This document shows positions 23,870 to 35,666 of a stretch of DNA of 64,000 nt, piece by piece. This DNA is from Cylicocyclus nassatus (lineage: Eukaryota; Nematoda; Chromadorea; Rhabditida; Strongylidae). Location of the stretch: assembly GCA_958299035.1 (NCBI GenBank), contig CATQJL010000112.1, positions 80,804,636 through 80,868,635 of the forward strand, in the 5' to 3' direction. The notes beneath the pieces are model-generated. The model made no database searches and was not told the origin of the DNA. It saw only the letters and a program-made list of their open reading frames with translations. Position numbers and translations under genes: made by a program. Each line of letters begins with the position of its first letter. Position 1 is the stretch's first letter.

Positions 23870-26800
23870 AATGCAGTAAGCATTTCGCAAATAAGGCAGA
23901 ATCGAAAAGTAACAGACAGGGACGGAGCTCTTAATGTTTTATCTCTCTAGACATAAAGTACCTTAGTTACTTCGAAGAAAACACGATCTATGCAACGCAC
24001 GCAGTTAGCACAACTTATTTTTTATGTTGGCGCCTTTCGCAGTAACTCATACGTTCGTAATTACTACTTTGAAAGTCGTTGGCGTAAGTAGGTTGCTGTT
24101 TGTGATGAAGCTAACTCAGTGATTGTCAGCACTTTGTCATGCGTCTGTGCTGGAACCATCATAAATCTAAACAAACTATCACCGTGATTTGGGTTCTTGT
24201 TGATGAGCCGTCTTTTTCGGCTCTATTGTGCACATGCTAGCCCACCATCCTCAAGACGTTTTCTGTCACGTTAATTTTGAAAGAAGAGAAACAAACAAAA
24301 ATGAAAAAAAATCTGTGAAAGCCTTGCACTATTATAAATCTTTGCTTCCAACAGTGCTGCATATTTCGGCTCTCAAATCTTGTGCAGCTACGTTTTCAAT
24401 TATGGAAAATTTGACATATAACTTGCCGTCTTTTTCAGAAAGAAATGGCCATTTATTGCTTCAAATAGCATCGTAAGTTGATTCGCACCAATAAACAGCT
24501 GGTTTGAGCCGTTATCAAGCTTTATTCATTCAAAATGAAGATCTAAAATCCTCTGAGCCTTCTCCATGACTGTGATGAAGGAGGCTCTCATAAACTTTGC
24601 GTAATCGCTGATGATGACGCACAAACATCAACCTCATCATAGGGTTGTCACACCTTTACATCATTAGATTAGATTTTCATTCCCAAACAGTTCTGTAATG
24701 TGGCTGTACAAAAATCACCTTTCAAAGGTGAGCAACGCCAATCGAACAGATCCCGCGTGCATCTTCAAACTAAATTGATCATAGATATCGCATAAAAGCT
24801 GACTTGAATCAGAGAGGAATATAGTGGATATATGATTATGCCAAATGCACTGTCACGGAGAAGAAAGAAAGTGGAAAATGTTTCAGAGTCAAAACTTGAC
24901 TGTGTCCCTAAAAAATGAAGTTGTCGCTAGCTGCATCATTATATGGCATTGTGATAATTAATTTTGGCACCTTAAACATTTAACAAAATGACTTTTAGTG
25001 TAAAAGAGTAGCATTTCCGAGATGAGATTTGCGTGAAAATCAGCGATCTTGCCAAATTTTCTGAAAGCACAGTCACCTCATTCATAGAAAAAAAAACTCA
25101 GCGGAACGACAGCGAACTCTCATAACAGCTGTTCGGCTCTGTGGACTCAGCACCCCCTAGTCTCGCTTGACTGCCATGCACGACTAACCGCGGACCCTAG
25201 GCAATGGCGCTCCAAGGATTCCCCTTTGGGGCGGGAGAGGGGCAAATTTTTTCGAGTGAAAATGCGTGGCCTTAGCCACGCAATCCGAAAAATTTTTTGG
25301 GTGCTTCTCAAAATTTCAGCGGCTTCATAACCTTCTGATAGAAGAAGGGAGTGGCAGCAGCCGAAAGAAATTTTTTACAAAGTTATTTTGAATTTCTAAA
25401 AAAATTATTCTTTTTATTTTCAAGAACTACTTCGCATGCGCACCGACTAGCGCGTCCATCGACGCGATCACCCTTCATCAAAGTCAACCCGTACACAACG
25501 CGCGTCTAGTTCAAATGAATTTATGCACCAAATAATGAAACATAAAATATTTAATAAAGTTATTAAACTACGAAACTACTAACCTAAGGGCAGCTAAAAC
25601 AATAACACGGGACAAGCTACTCGATCTGTGCTGCCGATGCTTTCCTGGCTCAATCAACGTAAAGGACGTCTGGCGGCGGCTACAAAAAGCGCGACAGGTT
25701 AAAGCGGCATACAGTGCTCCAGGCATCTGTTCCAAGGAGCTGCTCTGCATCGAGGAGCCGCGACAACAGCAGTTTCTTAGAGTAGATTGATTTTGAATGC
25801 TTTCGGCAGAAATTGAAATGATCATCTTCTGAACAGGACGAGATGTTGCAAATGTCTCATACTTCAAAAATAGCCATACCCTCGATAAATAGAGCCACAT
25901 ACTCTGATAACCTTCACTTTACAATGAGGGGACACAACCTTCACCCGGAAAAAAACAGAAGTATCCGGGTCTTCGCCCCGGATGTTATTATTCTGACTAT
26001 ATCGGAAGAATGTGAATGAACCAAATATAGGAAAGAATATCTAAAGAATATTTCAGCGAAACCGAGAAATTGCTTTTTTGAAGTCTTTTTTACGCTGAAA
26101 AGAGAATTTCTGTGAAAGTTTTCTCAGAATTCAGGACAACGTTCCTCAGTTAGCCTCTTACTTGACCAAAAATGAGTTTCAAAAGTTTGGGAAAACTGTT
26201 GGAGTCGCATTAAAACGAGAAACTGCGCTCAAATGTGCGCAGAGAGTCGCGCACGAAAATGCTGGTCTATCTCGTTAGTAAGTGACTTTTAAAGCCTGGA
26301 ACGTTCTCAGCTCTCCTCGTCCGTCGTGACGGTCAGAATGATATATATGTTACAGGGTTTCGTTGAGACCCCGACAAGACCCACGACCAGAGCCAAATGC
26401 CCCTTCGGCTCTGGTCTGTCTCCGCTTCTCGTCTGCGTCTCCGCGCGCTGCGCACTACCTCGCTACCCCAAACGTGGGGAAAGGGGCATTTGGTTCTGGT
26501 ATCCTTTTCTCCGCTGTTTCGAACTCAATTTTGACAACTTATATATCGTTTTCAAGCTCTTGATCACTACTTTTACGCTGACAACGTCCCAAAATCACAT
26601 TTCTTGATTTGGACGAGAAATCCGGCAAAAACCTTGTTTTCGAAAATCTCTTGTTTTTTTTTTCTAGTTTACCTTTTTTTACGCGGTTTTTTCGTGAATT
26701 TTATAGATCTTGCTTCTGTTCATAATGCAGACAACCAGCCCAACCTTCATCTCTTCGATTATTGTGGAATTTTTTGCGAGAAATCGTAAAAGTGCGTTTT

Positions 26801-27479
26801 TCTTTACCTTGTTCTGTTTCAGTGCTTTCGCATCGATTTATTTCCAGGTTGGGTAATTGTTGCTCAGAACAATAAGCGCAACAATTCAGACAACGTCCCG
26901 GGTAACAGGAACGTCAATGCGGGGGTAAAAATTCGAAGGACGCATCAAAAATCAAAACCCCGTGTTGCGAATTGCTGGTCCTGAAGCGAAAACTTGCACT
27001 TTGAAAAGCCGCCACATGAAAGATTTCAAGCCTCATTGCAGCGTTTTTATCCGGTTTTCAGCAGTTTCTTTTGCTTTTTATATCTGTTTTATGTCATTTT
27101 CTCTTCTCTGATCATCTTTGAACAATCTTCACTATTTATGACGTCAGATGTTCAAACAACCTTCACTTTCGACGCCCTATCTCTAGACTATCTAAGGTAT
27201 GGAAATAGCTGTACGAAATAAATTTGAGAGTCAAAGAATGCACCGGATGCAAGTAGATTAATAAAAATGCCCAGCTTTTTAAACAAGTTTTCATAGTTCT
27301 CCGGTTTTTCTTCGAAATCAGTATGATAAAGGCCTGCACAGTACAGCTGTTTTTGATTTAAGACAGCTTCATTTCGAATTACGGCGTTTTTTGTAGCGTA
27401 CCAGCTGGCTTACTCGGTTCCGTTCGGCCCTGTGAAAACACTACATACCAATTCCATATTCCGCTTTGTTTTCGTAATC
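23870..27479. other. Intergenic DNA, no confident gene
   Basis: One plus-strand frame at 25538-25782 is open for about 80 codons without a Met start (it includes RDKLLDLCCRCFPG and DVWRRLQKARQVKAAYSA) and overlaps a minus ORF at 25568-25900; neither can be tied to a gene. A diverged repeat copy sits at 25220-25430. A GC-rich stretch at 26350-26500 contains an inverted GCCAAATGCCCCTT / AAGGGGCATTTGG pair about 100 bp apart. Confidence 0.5.
25220..25430 (+). repeat. Diverged copy of the GTGGC-TCAGCCACGC repeat family
   Basis: GGGGCAAATTTTTTCGAGTG, then a GCGTGGCCTTAGCCACGCA hairpin, then CTCAAAATTTCAGCGG recall the 52540-52700 segment, where TCAGCCACGCACTCTGAAAA occurs. The ends are not preserved. 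Confidence 0.45.
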
Positions 27480-27690
27480 AGCATGCTTGATTACCCCTCT
27501 ATGCTAACTCTCAGCCCCGTTGCTCAAACTTTGCAAAAAGTCTATAAAAATCGATAAAAACGATATCGATCGACAACGAAAAGTAGCTTATGACACCCAC
27601 CCGCCCCGAAGTTCATGCGTGTAGAGCCTTGTCCGAATCGGTTCTGAGATGAAATTTTCTATTTGGAACATAACAATCAAAAAAGATAAA
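27480..27690 (-). repeat. ATCGATTTT interspersed repeat, inverted copy
   Basis: It contains GCTTGATTACCCCTC, TCTCAGCCCCG, TTTGCAAAAAGTC, AAAATCGATAAAAACGATAT, CGACAACGAAAAGTAGC and TATGACACCCACCCGCCCCG. These are the inverse of landmarks at 54694-55125, in the opposite order, so the copy is reversed relative to that one. Confidence 0.65.
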
Positions 27691-27715
27691 ATGATGTTAC
27701 AGATGTAGTCTAAAA

Positions 27716-28440
27716 TGATCATAACTTATAATAACGGGCTAAGGATGTTTACGTATTTTTGTGTGTATGTGTGTCTGTGTGTAAGTCTGTCTGTCTGTCA
27801 CGAAATTCGTAGAGCGTGTTCCAGCCAACCTCCTGAGCCCAAATTTTGCACAGCGCATGCTACCAACATGAGAGTCCACTACACAAAAACATGAGCGGAT
27901 CCGTTCTGTGAGTCCCTCAAGAAATGCGCTTCAATCAGATCCATTTGGCCTTTGGCCAGTAAAATTGAGCCTATAGCACCACTTTTGCAAAGTCACTAGT
28001 ATGATTGAGAAGTTGAAGTGCAAGCCGTAGACCTTAGCCTGAAAAACTAAACTAAAGTTTATTACTTTCCGAAAACGGCGCCAAAAAAGAATTGGTTGCG
28101 TAAATGTTCAATTTGCCAAGATTTTACCCGAATATTTGAGAAGATTTTTGCACAGAGACGAAGCCAACGGTGATTATTGCATCTTATGGCAAATACCAAG
28201 CCATCAAAAGTCCCAAAACCGACTCAAATTTGCGTTTGTTCTTTTGAGAAAAGTTTCATCCACGCGAAAATACCGATCTCACACAAAAAAGCTCTAAAAA
28301 TGAGTGATTTTTCACAAATCATTCGTGATAGTCCGCATAGCGCGGTAAGTTTCAATGTCATTATTGTGGGGAATGAGTAAGCGTACAGATATTAGGACCA
28401 GTGCGAGCCTCTGCGAAGCAGAGGTGCGCACTGGTAATAT
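27716..28440 (+). repeat. 0.7-kb interspersed repeat with double-hairpin end (copy 2)
   Basis: It is collinear with the reverse complement of 15343-16055. It starts at CATAACTTATAATAACGGGC and ends with CCAGTGCGAGCCTCTGCGAA... closing as CGCACTGG at about 28435. The 45-bp hairpin end also occurs alone at 55652-55696. The ORFs here are not coding. Confidence 0.8.
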
Positions 28441-28599
28441 AATAATAACAAACATGTTGGAACTAGTTCTAACATGTCCTCATTCTTTCTCCACTACACA
28501 CAAAAGATCGTCCAATTTTTCACAAGGAAGGACCCCTGGTCGAAGTGGTGTTCTCACACGTAATGCAAATCATTGTGCTGGTCTTAAGGCAGTTATACC

Positions 28600-29045
28600 A
28601 AATCCATTTTCCTTAACTGATCAATTATCTTCTGGAAAAAGCTACAAGCGATGGTTTCCCCCGTATCACCAGGGATCACTTGAGTCAACGCGCAGAAAAA
28701 TGTTGTCAGCTGTGGAGGGATCCGTAGATAGCTGCGGAGACTATGGAGTGGAAAAGAATTTGGAACTCATGTTCCAAACATTCTTACATATTGCAGATTC
28801 TTTAATATGTATCCTTAGAGATCCCTAGTAAAGAAACCTCGGCACCCTCTGTACAATTTGCAAAAATGCAAAATATTTGGAACATAAGTATTCAAAACTC
28901 TTTACCACTTCCTCTATAATGTCCGCACCTATCCACCCGCCCATTTCTCCACAACTGACATCTCTCGGCGGCAAACTTAAGCGATCCGTGGTCATCCTGA
29001 AGAAACCATCGCTTATAACTTTTCCCAAAAAATCATTGAGCAGCT
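28600..29045. repeat. Diverged inverted repeat with arms of about 100 bp
   Basis: TAAGCGATGGTTTC-type sequence on the left (GCTACAAGCGATGGTTTCCC, near 28640) is the inverse of GAAACCATCGCTTATAAC near 29000. The match continues through GGGATCACTTGAGT / CTTAAGCGATCCGTGG and CAGCTGTGGAG / CTCCACAACTG. The 157-codon ORF at 28355-28828 crosses this arm and is discounted. Confidence 0.65.
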
Positions 29046-29049
29046 AAGC

Positions 29050-30704
29050 AGCACGGATTTAGTATTAGTGCAGCAAGACGAGCACAATGATATGCATCAA
29101 ATGTGGGAACCCCACTTCGACCGAGGGTGCTTCCCTTGTCAGAAGGCTCTACATTTGTAGAAAGATTTTGCTCTCTTTAGAGACTTTCATTCAAAATTGT
29201 CTAAACCCTCCCTTCTTATTGAGAAATCCCAGATATTTCTTAGAAACTAAAACTCCGTCCAAGGCCTCGGGGAGTTCACGCGATTTCATCGCCGCGATTC
29301 TCCCAACAAGACAAACATTACGAGTCCATTGCCTTCCGATCATCTTGCATTGCGTGTGATAATTAGTCACGATTGGTCGTGTTGGAGAACTATCACAAAC
29401 GAAATGCAAGAAGATCGACATGCAATGATATTGTTACAAATGTCTTGTCGCAATCAATCGCGACGATGAAATCGCGTGGACTCTGCCCGTGGCCTAAGCG
29501 AAGGGAGACGGAAATTTATAATTTTCCTTTATATACATACAGACATATAAACAAGCATTCAGCTTGTAAGATTTATATAAGTGTCCAGGTGTATTAGGGT
29601 GGGCATCGTGCGCTTCTGATCAAATCCTAATTCGTTTGATAAAAAAACCAGCTTTTAGTCCAAAACTCATTCAATAACCACTACATGAGTTTCCTTGAGA
29701 TGTCAAAGTTAAAAAATTCTTATTCTCTACAACTGTTTGCGATGTTAGTACAAATGAACAGTCAAGAACATAACTCATCTTCGACTTCGATCTAGGGAAA
29801 AAAGCCCAGACATTTCAATTTCGGTCTGCACTCCCAACCTTGCATCAATGTGCAACGAAATACGCCCAAAACTGCCCGAGAGAATTTAAGCCTATATCTC
29901 GAAAAGCGCCTGATCCTTTTTCAACAATTCTTAAAAATTATGGTAGCAGTAAGTATGGCAACGACACCATGTCAACGTTGCATTTCCATGTTTGCGATAA
30001 CATTCAGCATGCGTGTGATTTTACGTGCGAAGTTTTCGCAAAACTATAAAACACAGGTGATACAGGCTATCAAAAGCAACATTATTCAAACTTTATTCCC
30101 TATAAAATGTTAGAAAAGGTTCGATCTTTGCTCGTAACACTCAACTGTGCGAAAACACCTACCATTAAATCGAAAACGATTGATTTTTGGAAATTTCAAA
30201 TCTCATTATTCCACAACAGCGTCACTTAAATTTGTATAAAGCGCTCATCTAATACGAAAAGTAGCTATGGAACATTGCTGACATTCCGTCCTCACTCAAA
30301 TGCAGCTGTTTACTTTTCATGCTTATTATGCGTGATTTAGCCAAGCTGTAAAGGTTGTTCAAACTTTTTTCAATTTTTGACGCACGTTTTTGCAGAGCAG
30401 GGACAGGCAGACTCAGCGCTATCGCGATATGACTAAGGAATGGACGGTAAGTGGGCGAATAGCACTTATGAGTCGTCATTAACTCTTTTCGCAAAAAGAT
30501 TTTTCCATACAAGGAAAGTTTACCGACTCGAGTATCCATTTCCAGCGAAATTTATTATTCGTTGCTCACTGTATGCAACCTAAAAACAGGGTTCCGAATC
30601 TGCCAAGGGGACCTTAGGCCAATATATAAGCGTTCAAACTATCCGATAACTTTACACAAGTAAACTAGATTGCTTCAACGCAGCTGACATCCAAGCAAAG
30701 TAAG
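29050..30704. other. Intergenic DNA, no gene recognised
   Basis: Open frames are short and mutually overlapping, with no family motif. No repeat family was recognised with confidence. Confidence 0.55.
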
Positions 30705-32001
30705 TACGGGTTGAGAGAAAGTCTTTGAACAACATTTAGATGCTATCTTGTTTGATCATATCATGTCATATCTTATCTTATCTTTGGTGTAAATAATCTT
30801 TGAACTGTTTTATAGAAGCCCTCCAGAAATCGGATTGATATTCTTAAGCCTACCGGAATATGTCTTCTCAATCAGAGCGCGAGCTGATCGTGAAGATGCA
30901 CATGGAAGGGAAGTCACGCAGATAGCTCAACTCGGAATTTCGCGAAACACAGTGTGGTACAACTTGCGCCGTTTCAAGGAGACAAGCAGTACTCAGGACC
31001 GTCCTAGGGACGGTTGACCAGTCACAGCGAACACTGTCGCGAACCGGAAGATCATCCGAGAACGCATACGTCGTAATCCGCTAAGGAGCTTGAGTGAGCT
31101 GGCATCAGAGCTGTCCATCAGTCGTAGGACCACATCTCGGACATTGTGAAAGTGAAACTTGGGATGAAGCTCTACCGGATGCAGAAAACGCATGCACTTC
31201 AAAACAATATGAAACTGACCCGACTTCACAGGTGTCGCCGATTGCTTGAGCGTTTCTCCAAGGCACGCCACCGATCGATCCTTTTTTCTGATGAGAAAAA
31301 TCTCACCGTGGAGGAGGTTTTCAATCGCTAAAACAGCAGGATCATATCCAAGTCGGTCGAAGAAGCAAACGGCAAAGGTCGACTTGTGGAAAGTAAGCTC
31401 CATTCGGCTTCTGTGATGGTTTGGGCGGCAATCACTTCCGACGGCAAGACGCCGCTGATTTTTGTGCCTTAGAGCATCAAGGTAGACGCTGCTGAGTATT
31501 TGGATGGCATTTTGAAGAAGGTGCTGCTACCCTGGACCAGTACCCATTTTGCCGGTAGGGATTGGTGCTTCCAGCAGGACAGCGCACCTGCCCACAAGGC
31601 GAAGGTTGTTCAGGCATGGCTTCAAAGCAACGTAAAGAACTTCATTACTCCTGCAGAGTGGCCTCCGTGTTCGCCGGCCTCAATCCCCTCGACCACAGCG
31701 TATGGTCAGTTCTTGAGGCCAAGGCTTGCGCTCACCCACACAAGACTTTGGAGTTCCTGCGACGTGCTCTTCAGAATGCGTGGGAAGAAATCGACGTGGG
31801 TACCTCCGTGTCACCGTGAACAGCTTTCCCAAGCGTCTTCGAGCCTATATTTGCGCCGAAGGAGGGATCTTTGAAATGTAAAGGCACTTTTATATAGCAG
31901 AGTGTTTGATAAACATGATATATTTATTTCATGTGAATATGTTGCCTAGTTTCGTAACAACGACAAAAAACCGTGTTCAAAGACTTTCCCCCAACCCTGT
32001 A
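30705..32001 (+). mobile_element. Decayed Tc1/mariner-superfamily transposon (maT/DD37D-like)
   Basis: The left end TACGGGTTGAGAGAAAGTCT (from 30705) and the inverse of the right end AGACTTTCCCCCAACCCTGTA (to 32001) match over about 26 bp including TTTGAAC. TA dinucleotides lie at both edges, as expected for this superfamily. The 1.3-kb length is normal for a single-ORF Tc1/mariner element. The transposase inside is broken. Confidence 0.88.
30860..31881 (+). pseudogene. Tc1/mariner-type transposase pseudogene
   Basis: The frame starts at ATG 30860 (MSSQSERELIVKMHMEGKS), keeps a helix-turn-helix-like N-terminus (RNPLRSLSELASELSISRR) and shows catalytic-core landmarks: ILFSDEKNL with the first Asp, WCFQQDSAPAHKAKVV with the second Asp, and NPLDHSVWSVLEAKA, whose Asp position fits a DD37D (maT) arrangement. 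It ends KRLRAYICAEGGIFEM at 31881. It is dead: there are in-frame stops soon after the start and near 31147, 31331 and 31471, and frame changes near 31676 (within the SPDLNPLD region) and near the C-terminus at about 31800. The element carries no other gene. Confidence 0.9.
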
Positions 32002-32873
32002 AATGGTAAGTTGGGGCTCATGATTTTTGAGGTCTAAGCTTTAATCTTTCATCATTCTTGATTTGTCCCTTTTGTCTTCAATGGTAAGCTGAACGTCCTC
32101 GCATCATCAGAAACAAAATTTCTTGCAAAAATCAGCTACTATCTTTCATCTCAAAAATAAGCCAGTTGTATGCTAAGCAAAAGATTTTGCGTTGATTGAA
32201 ACAAGATTACTATCAAGAGATAACACTATTACGATCACTACCGATAATGCAAGTCACAGTCCACAGTATCAGCTTAAATCGTGAGGAACAAGCTTTTTCA
32301 TGTTTGACAAGTAGCTGTATTGCAACAGTGTTTCTGATGATGCCTATTTACATTCTGTCTGGAAAGGCCACAACTTATTACGCTTACTTGGTTAGCTCCA
32401 AGTATCATTCGGTAGAGCAGGCTCTAACTTAGCTTTACATCACTCTCATGATTATATCGATGAAGGTGAAATTTTTAAAAAGGGTTTGAGGCATCTAGCT
32501 ACATTTTGCCCCAGAATAGAAACGCAACGGGCCAAAAATTTTACTATTGATGTAAAATGAATCGCTGATTATTAATATGAAACTCTCGCTTCACCGCAAG
32601 TTTTTTTATAAACTTTGTCAGGTAAACCGCAAGAACGTTTTTTCAGTAATTTTTAATAACGTGAATTTGCCATTTGGGTCGCTTTTAAAATTTGTAAAAA
32701 GTTTTCAGTGAAACCAGTATGTCAGGAGACATTGCGCACAACTTTTCAGATTTTTTGAACTTATTCTCAAACGGTCCATATCACGATAGCAACGTATGCG
32801 AGAGGCTTCTACCGTAATTTTACAATAATGGAAAGCGATGGGTGATTAAGTCCATGACCTGTTGCACTATGAT
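32002..32873. other. Intergenic DNA, no confident gene
   Basis: A plus-strand frame at 32196-32432 contains a membrane-like run (SCIATVFLMMPIYILSG) followed by a polar tail. It could be an isolated exon, but no splice partner was found. Confidence 0.45.
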
Positions 32874-33828
32874 CAGGGCTCGGCACGAGCTGGCACCGAA
32901 GAATCTTCAAATCAAAATCCTTTTTGATTTACAATTTCGTACGAGGTAGTCCCTTTTGATCCTAAATCCTATAAGTAAAAAACTCTCAAAAAGCGAAACT
33001 TTGACTAAAAAACGTCGAAATTTTTGTGTCGTTTCAGCTAAAAACCGTGATCCAGCTTGACCCGTGCCAGCTGTTGCCTGTCCCTGATCAGTGCCCGGCA
33101 CAGATCGTCTGGAAGCATGCTGGACTTCGTTTTTAGAGCAAAAAACAAAGGAGATATTGTATGAGGAATCGAGGCCGAGCACCAAAATCAAGCGCCACTT
33201 AATCGAACACAGGCTTTTCGCACAGGTTATACGATCGACATGCTGTGTTGTGTATGACAAAAAGTGGGCGCGATTTGAAAGCAAGGCTAAAATGAACAAA
33301 TTGCTTGTTGGCGCAAACAGAATCATACGACACCAAAATTGAACTGTAAACATAGAAAGTTATTTGCAAAAGAATTATTCAAAAAAGTTTGAAAACTTAT
33401 GTGAAATATTACCTTTTCCAAAATTAGACCGTTTCCACACGGTCGCCAGACGATCTGAGATCGTCTGGAGCATATTTCTGTCACTTTATATAAGTTTTGG
33501 ATTTTATATCACGGACGGATTACCCGGTCAAAAATCTATCCCTAAACATGAAAACATTCTCATATCATTGCCTTTCCTTTGTTTTTTGACTTGATTTCTT
33601 TAAATCGCTTTGTCAAATATCGCGCTCTATCACCTCTTGAGCAAGCGTAGCATTCAGCTCCAAATTTTACCCTTATCTCACGTTTTTTCTTTCAGATTAG
33701 TAAATGTTTCTTGTTTTCAACTTTTCCTAAATAGGTAGTTCAAAGAGGACTTTGTAAAACTTCCGAACGTCAGGGGAGACTTCGTTTTCAAAAACCCTAG
33801 AAACCGACTCATGCCGGGCCCTGGCCGG
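32874..33828. mobile_element. Non-autonomous DNA element with GGGC(C/T)CGGCACGAG ends, uninterrupted copy
   Basis: The left end ATCAGGGCTCGGCACGAGCT and right end ACTCATGCCGGGCCCTGG are imperfect inverses and match the ends of the element at 14616-16212. A secondary GTGCCCGGCACAGATCGTCT motif at 33091 and GATCGTCTGGAG at 33461 hint at internal reuse of the same termini. No transposase is seen. Confidence 0.65.
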
Positions 33829-34344
33829 GCCCTGAATGGAGCCCTAATTTTGCAATCATCAGTTGAAAAAACGACCGCCCATCTTCCCATGCTCTAAAAT
33901 GCCCATCTGAACGCAGCTGACCGGCAGGTCAAAGCTTTTTATTTTGAAAATACAAATTATCGCCGCAGCAACTTTGCAGCGCTGCCGTAAATAAAGGATG
34001 GCTTGGAAAGTGAAGCGTGGTAGATAGTGTGCTATGTTGAAGAATTAGAGAAAAGTCTCGTTAGTTGCTCGTGAATAACTTAGTCAATGTTGACATTCTC
34101 TTGCGTTGCAAAAATGGGAAATCTGCACGATTTTGGCGCTTGAATGGAAGAGGATCGATGAACAGCTGACTGCTGCGAGAATATGGATAAAAAGGTTTTT
34201 TTCGCATTTTGTTGCAGATGGTGCTTTTTTTTCTCAGAAAAACCGCTTCAGATATTTTTTTTCTTTGTTTGCTGGGTGAGATCTCCAGTAGCCATTATTA
34301 TAAATTTTTCCATAGCGGCCGTTATCGTAAATCGCCTGGCTAGG

Positions 34345-35392
34345 GCTGGGTCCATACTGATTCCCATGTTCCGAACCTGTTCCCGCATTGTGCTGAAATT
34401 GTTCCGGATGTGCTGCATGCGCTGCACTAGCCCCACACGCGTTTTGAACGGCGGGAGTTGGAGATGACAGTTTTCAACGGTTTTTCTTCCAGATTTCTTT
34501 GATTTCAGCCTTATTCCTCTACCCCGCTTCCCTTTTTGATCAGCAGGACTTCGAACTCAAAGCGGAGTTGAAGAATAAGCGCTTTTCTGCTCTGCGTATG
34601 CGACAAAACGTGTGTTCTTGTGCTCGTCCATTTTCTCTTCGCTATATTTTTATCAAACCCATTCCAACTGTTCCAGGAAGCCGCTTAGTTTCCATAGCTA
34701 TCTGCTATGAATTAGAGCGTGTGAGCAATTCTGAAATTGCATAAATCGGGACTTTTCTCTTGCTTTCTGATGAGCGTTTTTGGGCCTTCTCAGCCCCTTT
34801 CCATGTTCCATATCGTTGCTTCTCCGTTCTTTATTCTATCCCGCTTCTTCTTGTGATGAGAAAAGCTCTGGACTTGAAGCGGGAATGAGGATTGAACGCT
34901 GTTCTGCTTCATGTATCCGGGAAGATGGGCCTTCGTGCTCGTCCATCTTCTCTTCCATTTTTGTCCAGGCCTATTTCATATGTTCTCAAGACCTGTCTAT
35001 GTCCTTTTAATATAGATTCGAGAATACGGCGCCTCACCAGCGCCTTCCTGGAACACACGAAGTAGGACTGAACAAAAATGAAGAGAAAATAGACGAGGAC
35101 AAGAACACACGTTTCGTCGCATACGCAGAGCAGAAAAAGCGCTCAATCTTCAACTCCGCTTCGAGTTCGAAGTTCTGCTGATCAAAAAGGGAAGCGGAGT
35201 AGAGGAATAAAGCCAAAATGAGAGAAATCTAGAAGAAAACCGTTGGAAACGCTCAAAGTTCTTCAACTCGGCCGTTCAAAACGCTGCGGGGCGGCTGCAG
35301 CGCATGCAGCACAAATCCGGAACAGTTCCAGCACGGTGCTGGAACTGTGCTGGAACAGTTCTGGAACATGGGAACCAGTATGAACCCAGCTT
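34345..35392. repeat. Foldback element with arms of about 350 bp
   Basis: The left arm (34345-34690) and right arm (35040-35392) are inverse copies. GGGCTGGGTCCATACTG is mirrored by CAGTATGAACCCAGC, TGCTGCATGCGCTGCA by TGCAGCGCATGCAGCA, and TATTCCTCTACCCCGCTTCC by GGAAGCGGAGTAGAGGAATA. GCAGAGCAGAAAAAGCGCT on the right pairs with AGCGCTTTTCTGCTCTGC on the left. The right arm also has a small direct repeat, CAGTTC(C/T)... GCTGGAAC(T). The spacer (34690-35040) carries further near-repeats of the arm text. It ends 275 bp upstream of gene 3. Confidence 0.85.
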
Positions 35393-35666
35393 AAGTAGTA
35401 GAAATTGTGTCGCCAGCCGCACTCGAACTACGGCTCTGCCGGTTGAAACGCATTCACTTGACTATACCTGCACAAATGGCAAAACTGTTCTTTCCTCGGA
35501 AGCGTCTACAAAGCTATCCGCCAACGATTAATCGCTCTTTTGGCAGCGCGCTGAGTCAAACTAGGCCCGCCTCAGTCGCGTTAGAATATTAATAAGGGCC
35601 TTTGTCTTCTTCCAATAGATAAGACAAGAATTTATTGCTTTACTATTATGTGTTCTTCGTATACTA

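Noticed and set aside
28355..28828. 157-codon ORF on the plus strand
   Set aside because: It begins inside an interspersed repeat and crosses an arm of an inverted repeat; no protein motif is seen.
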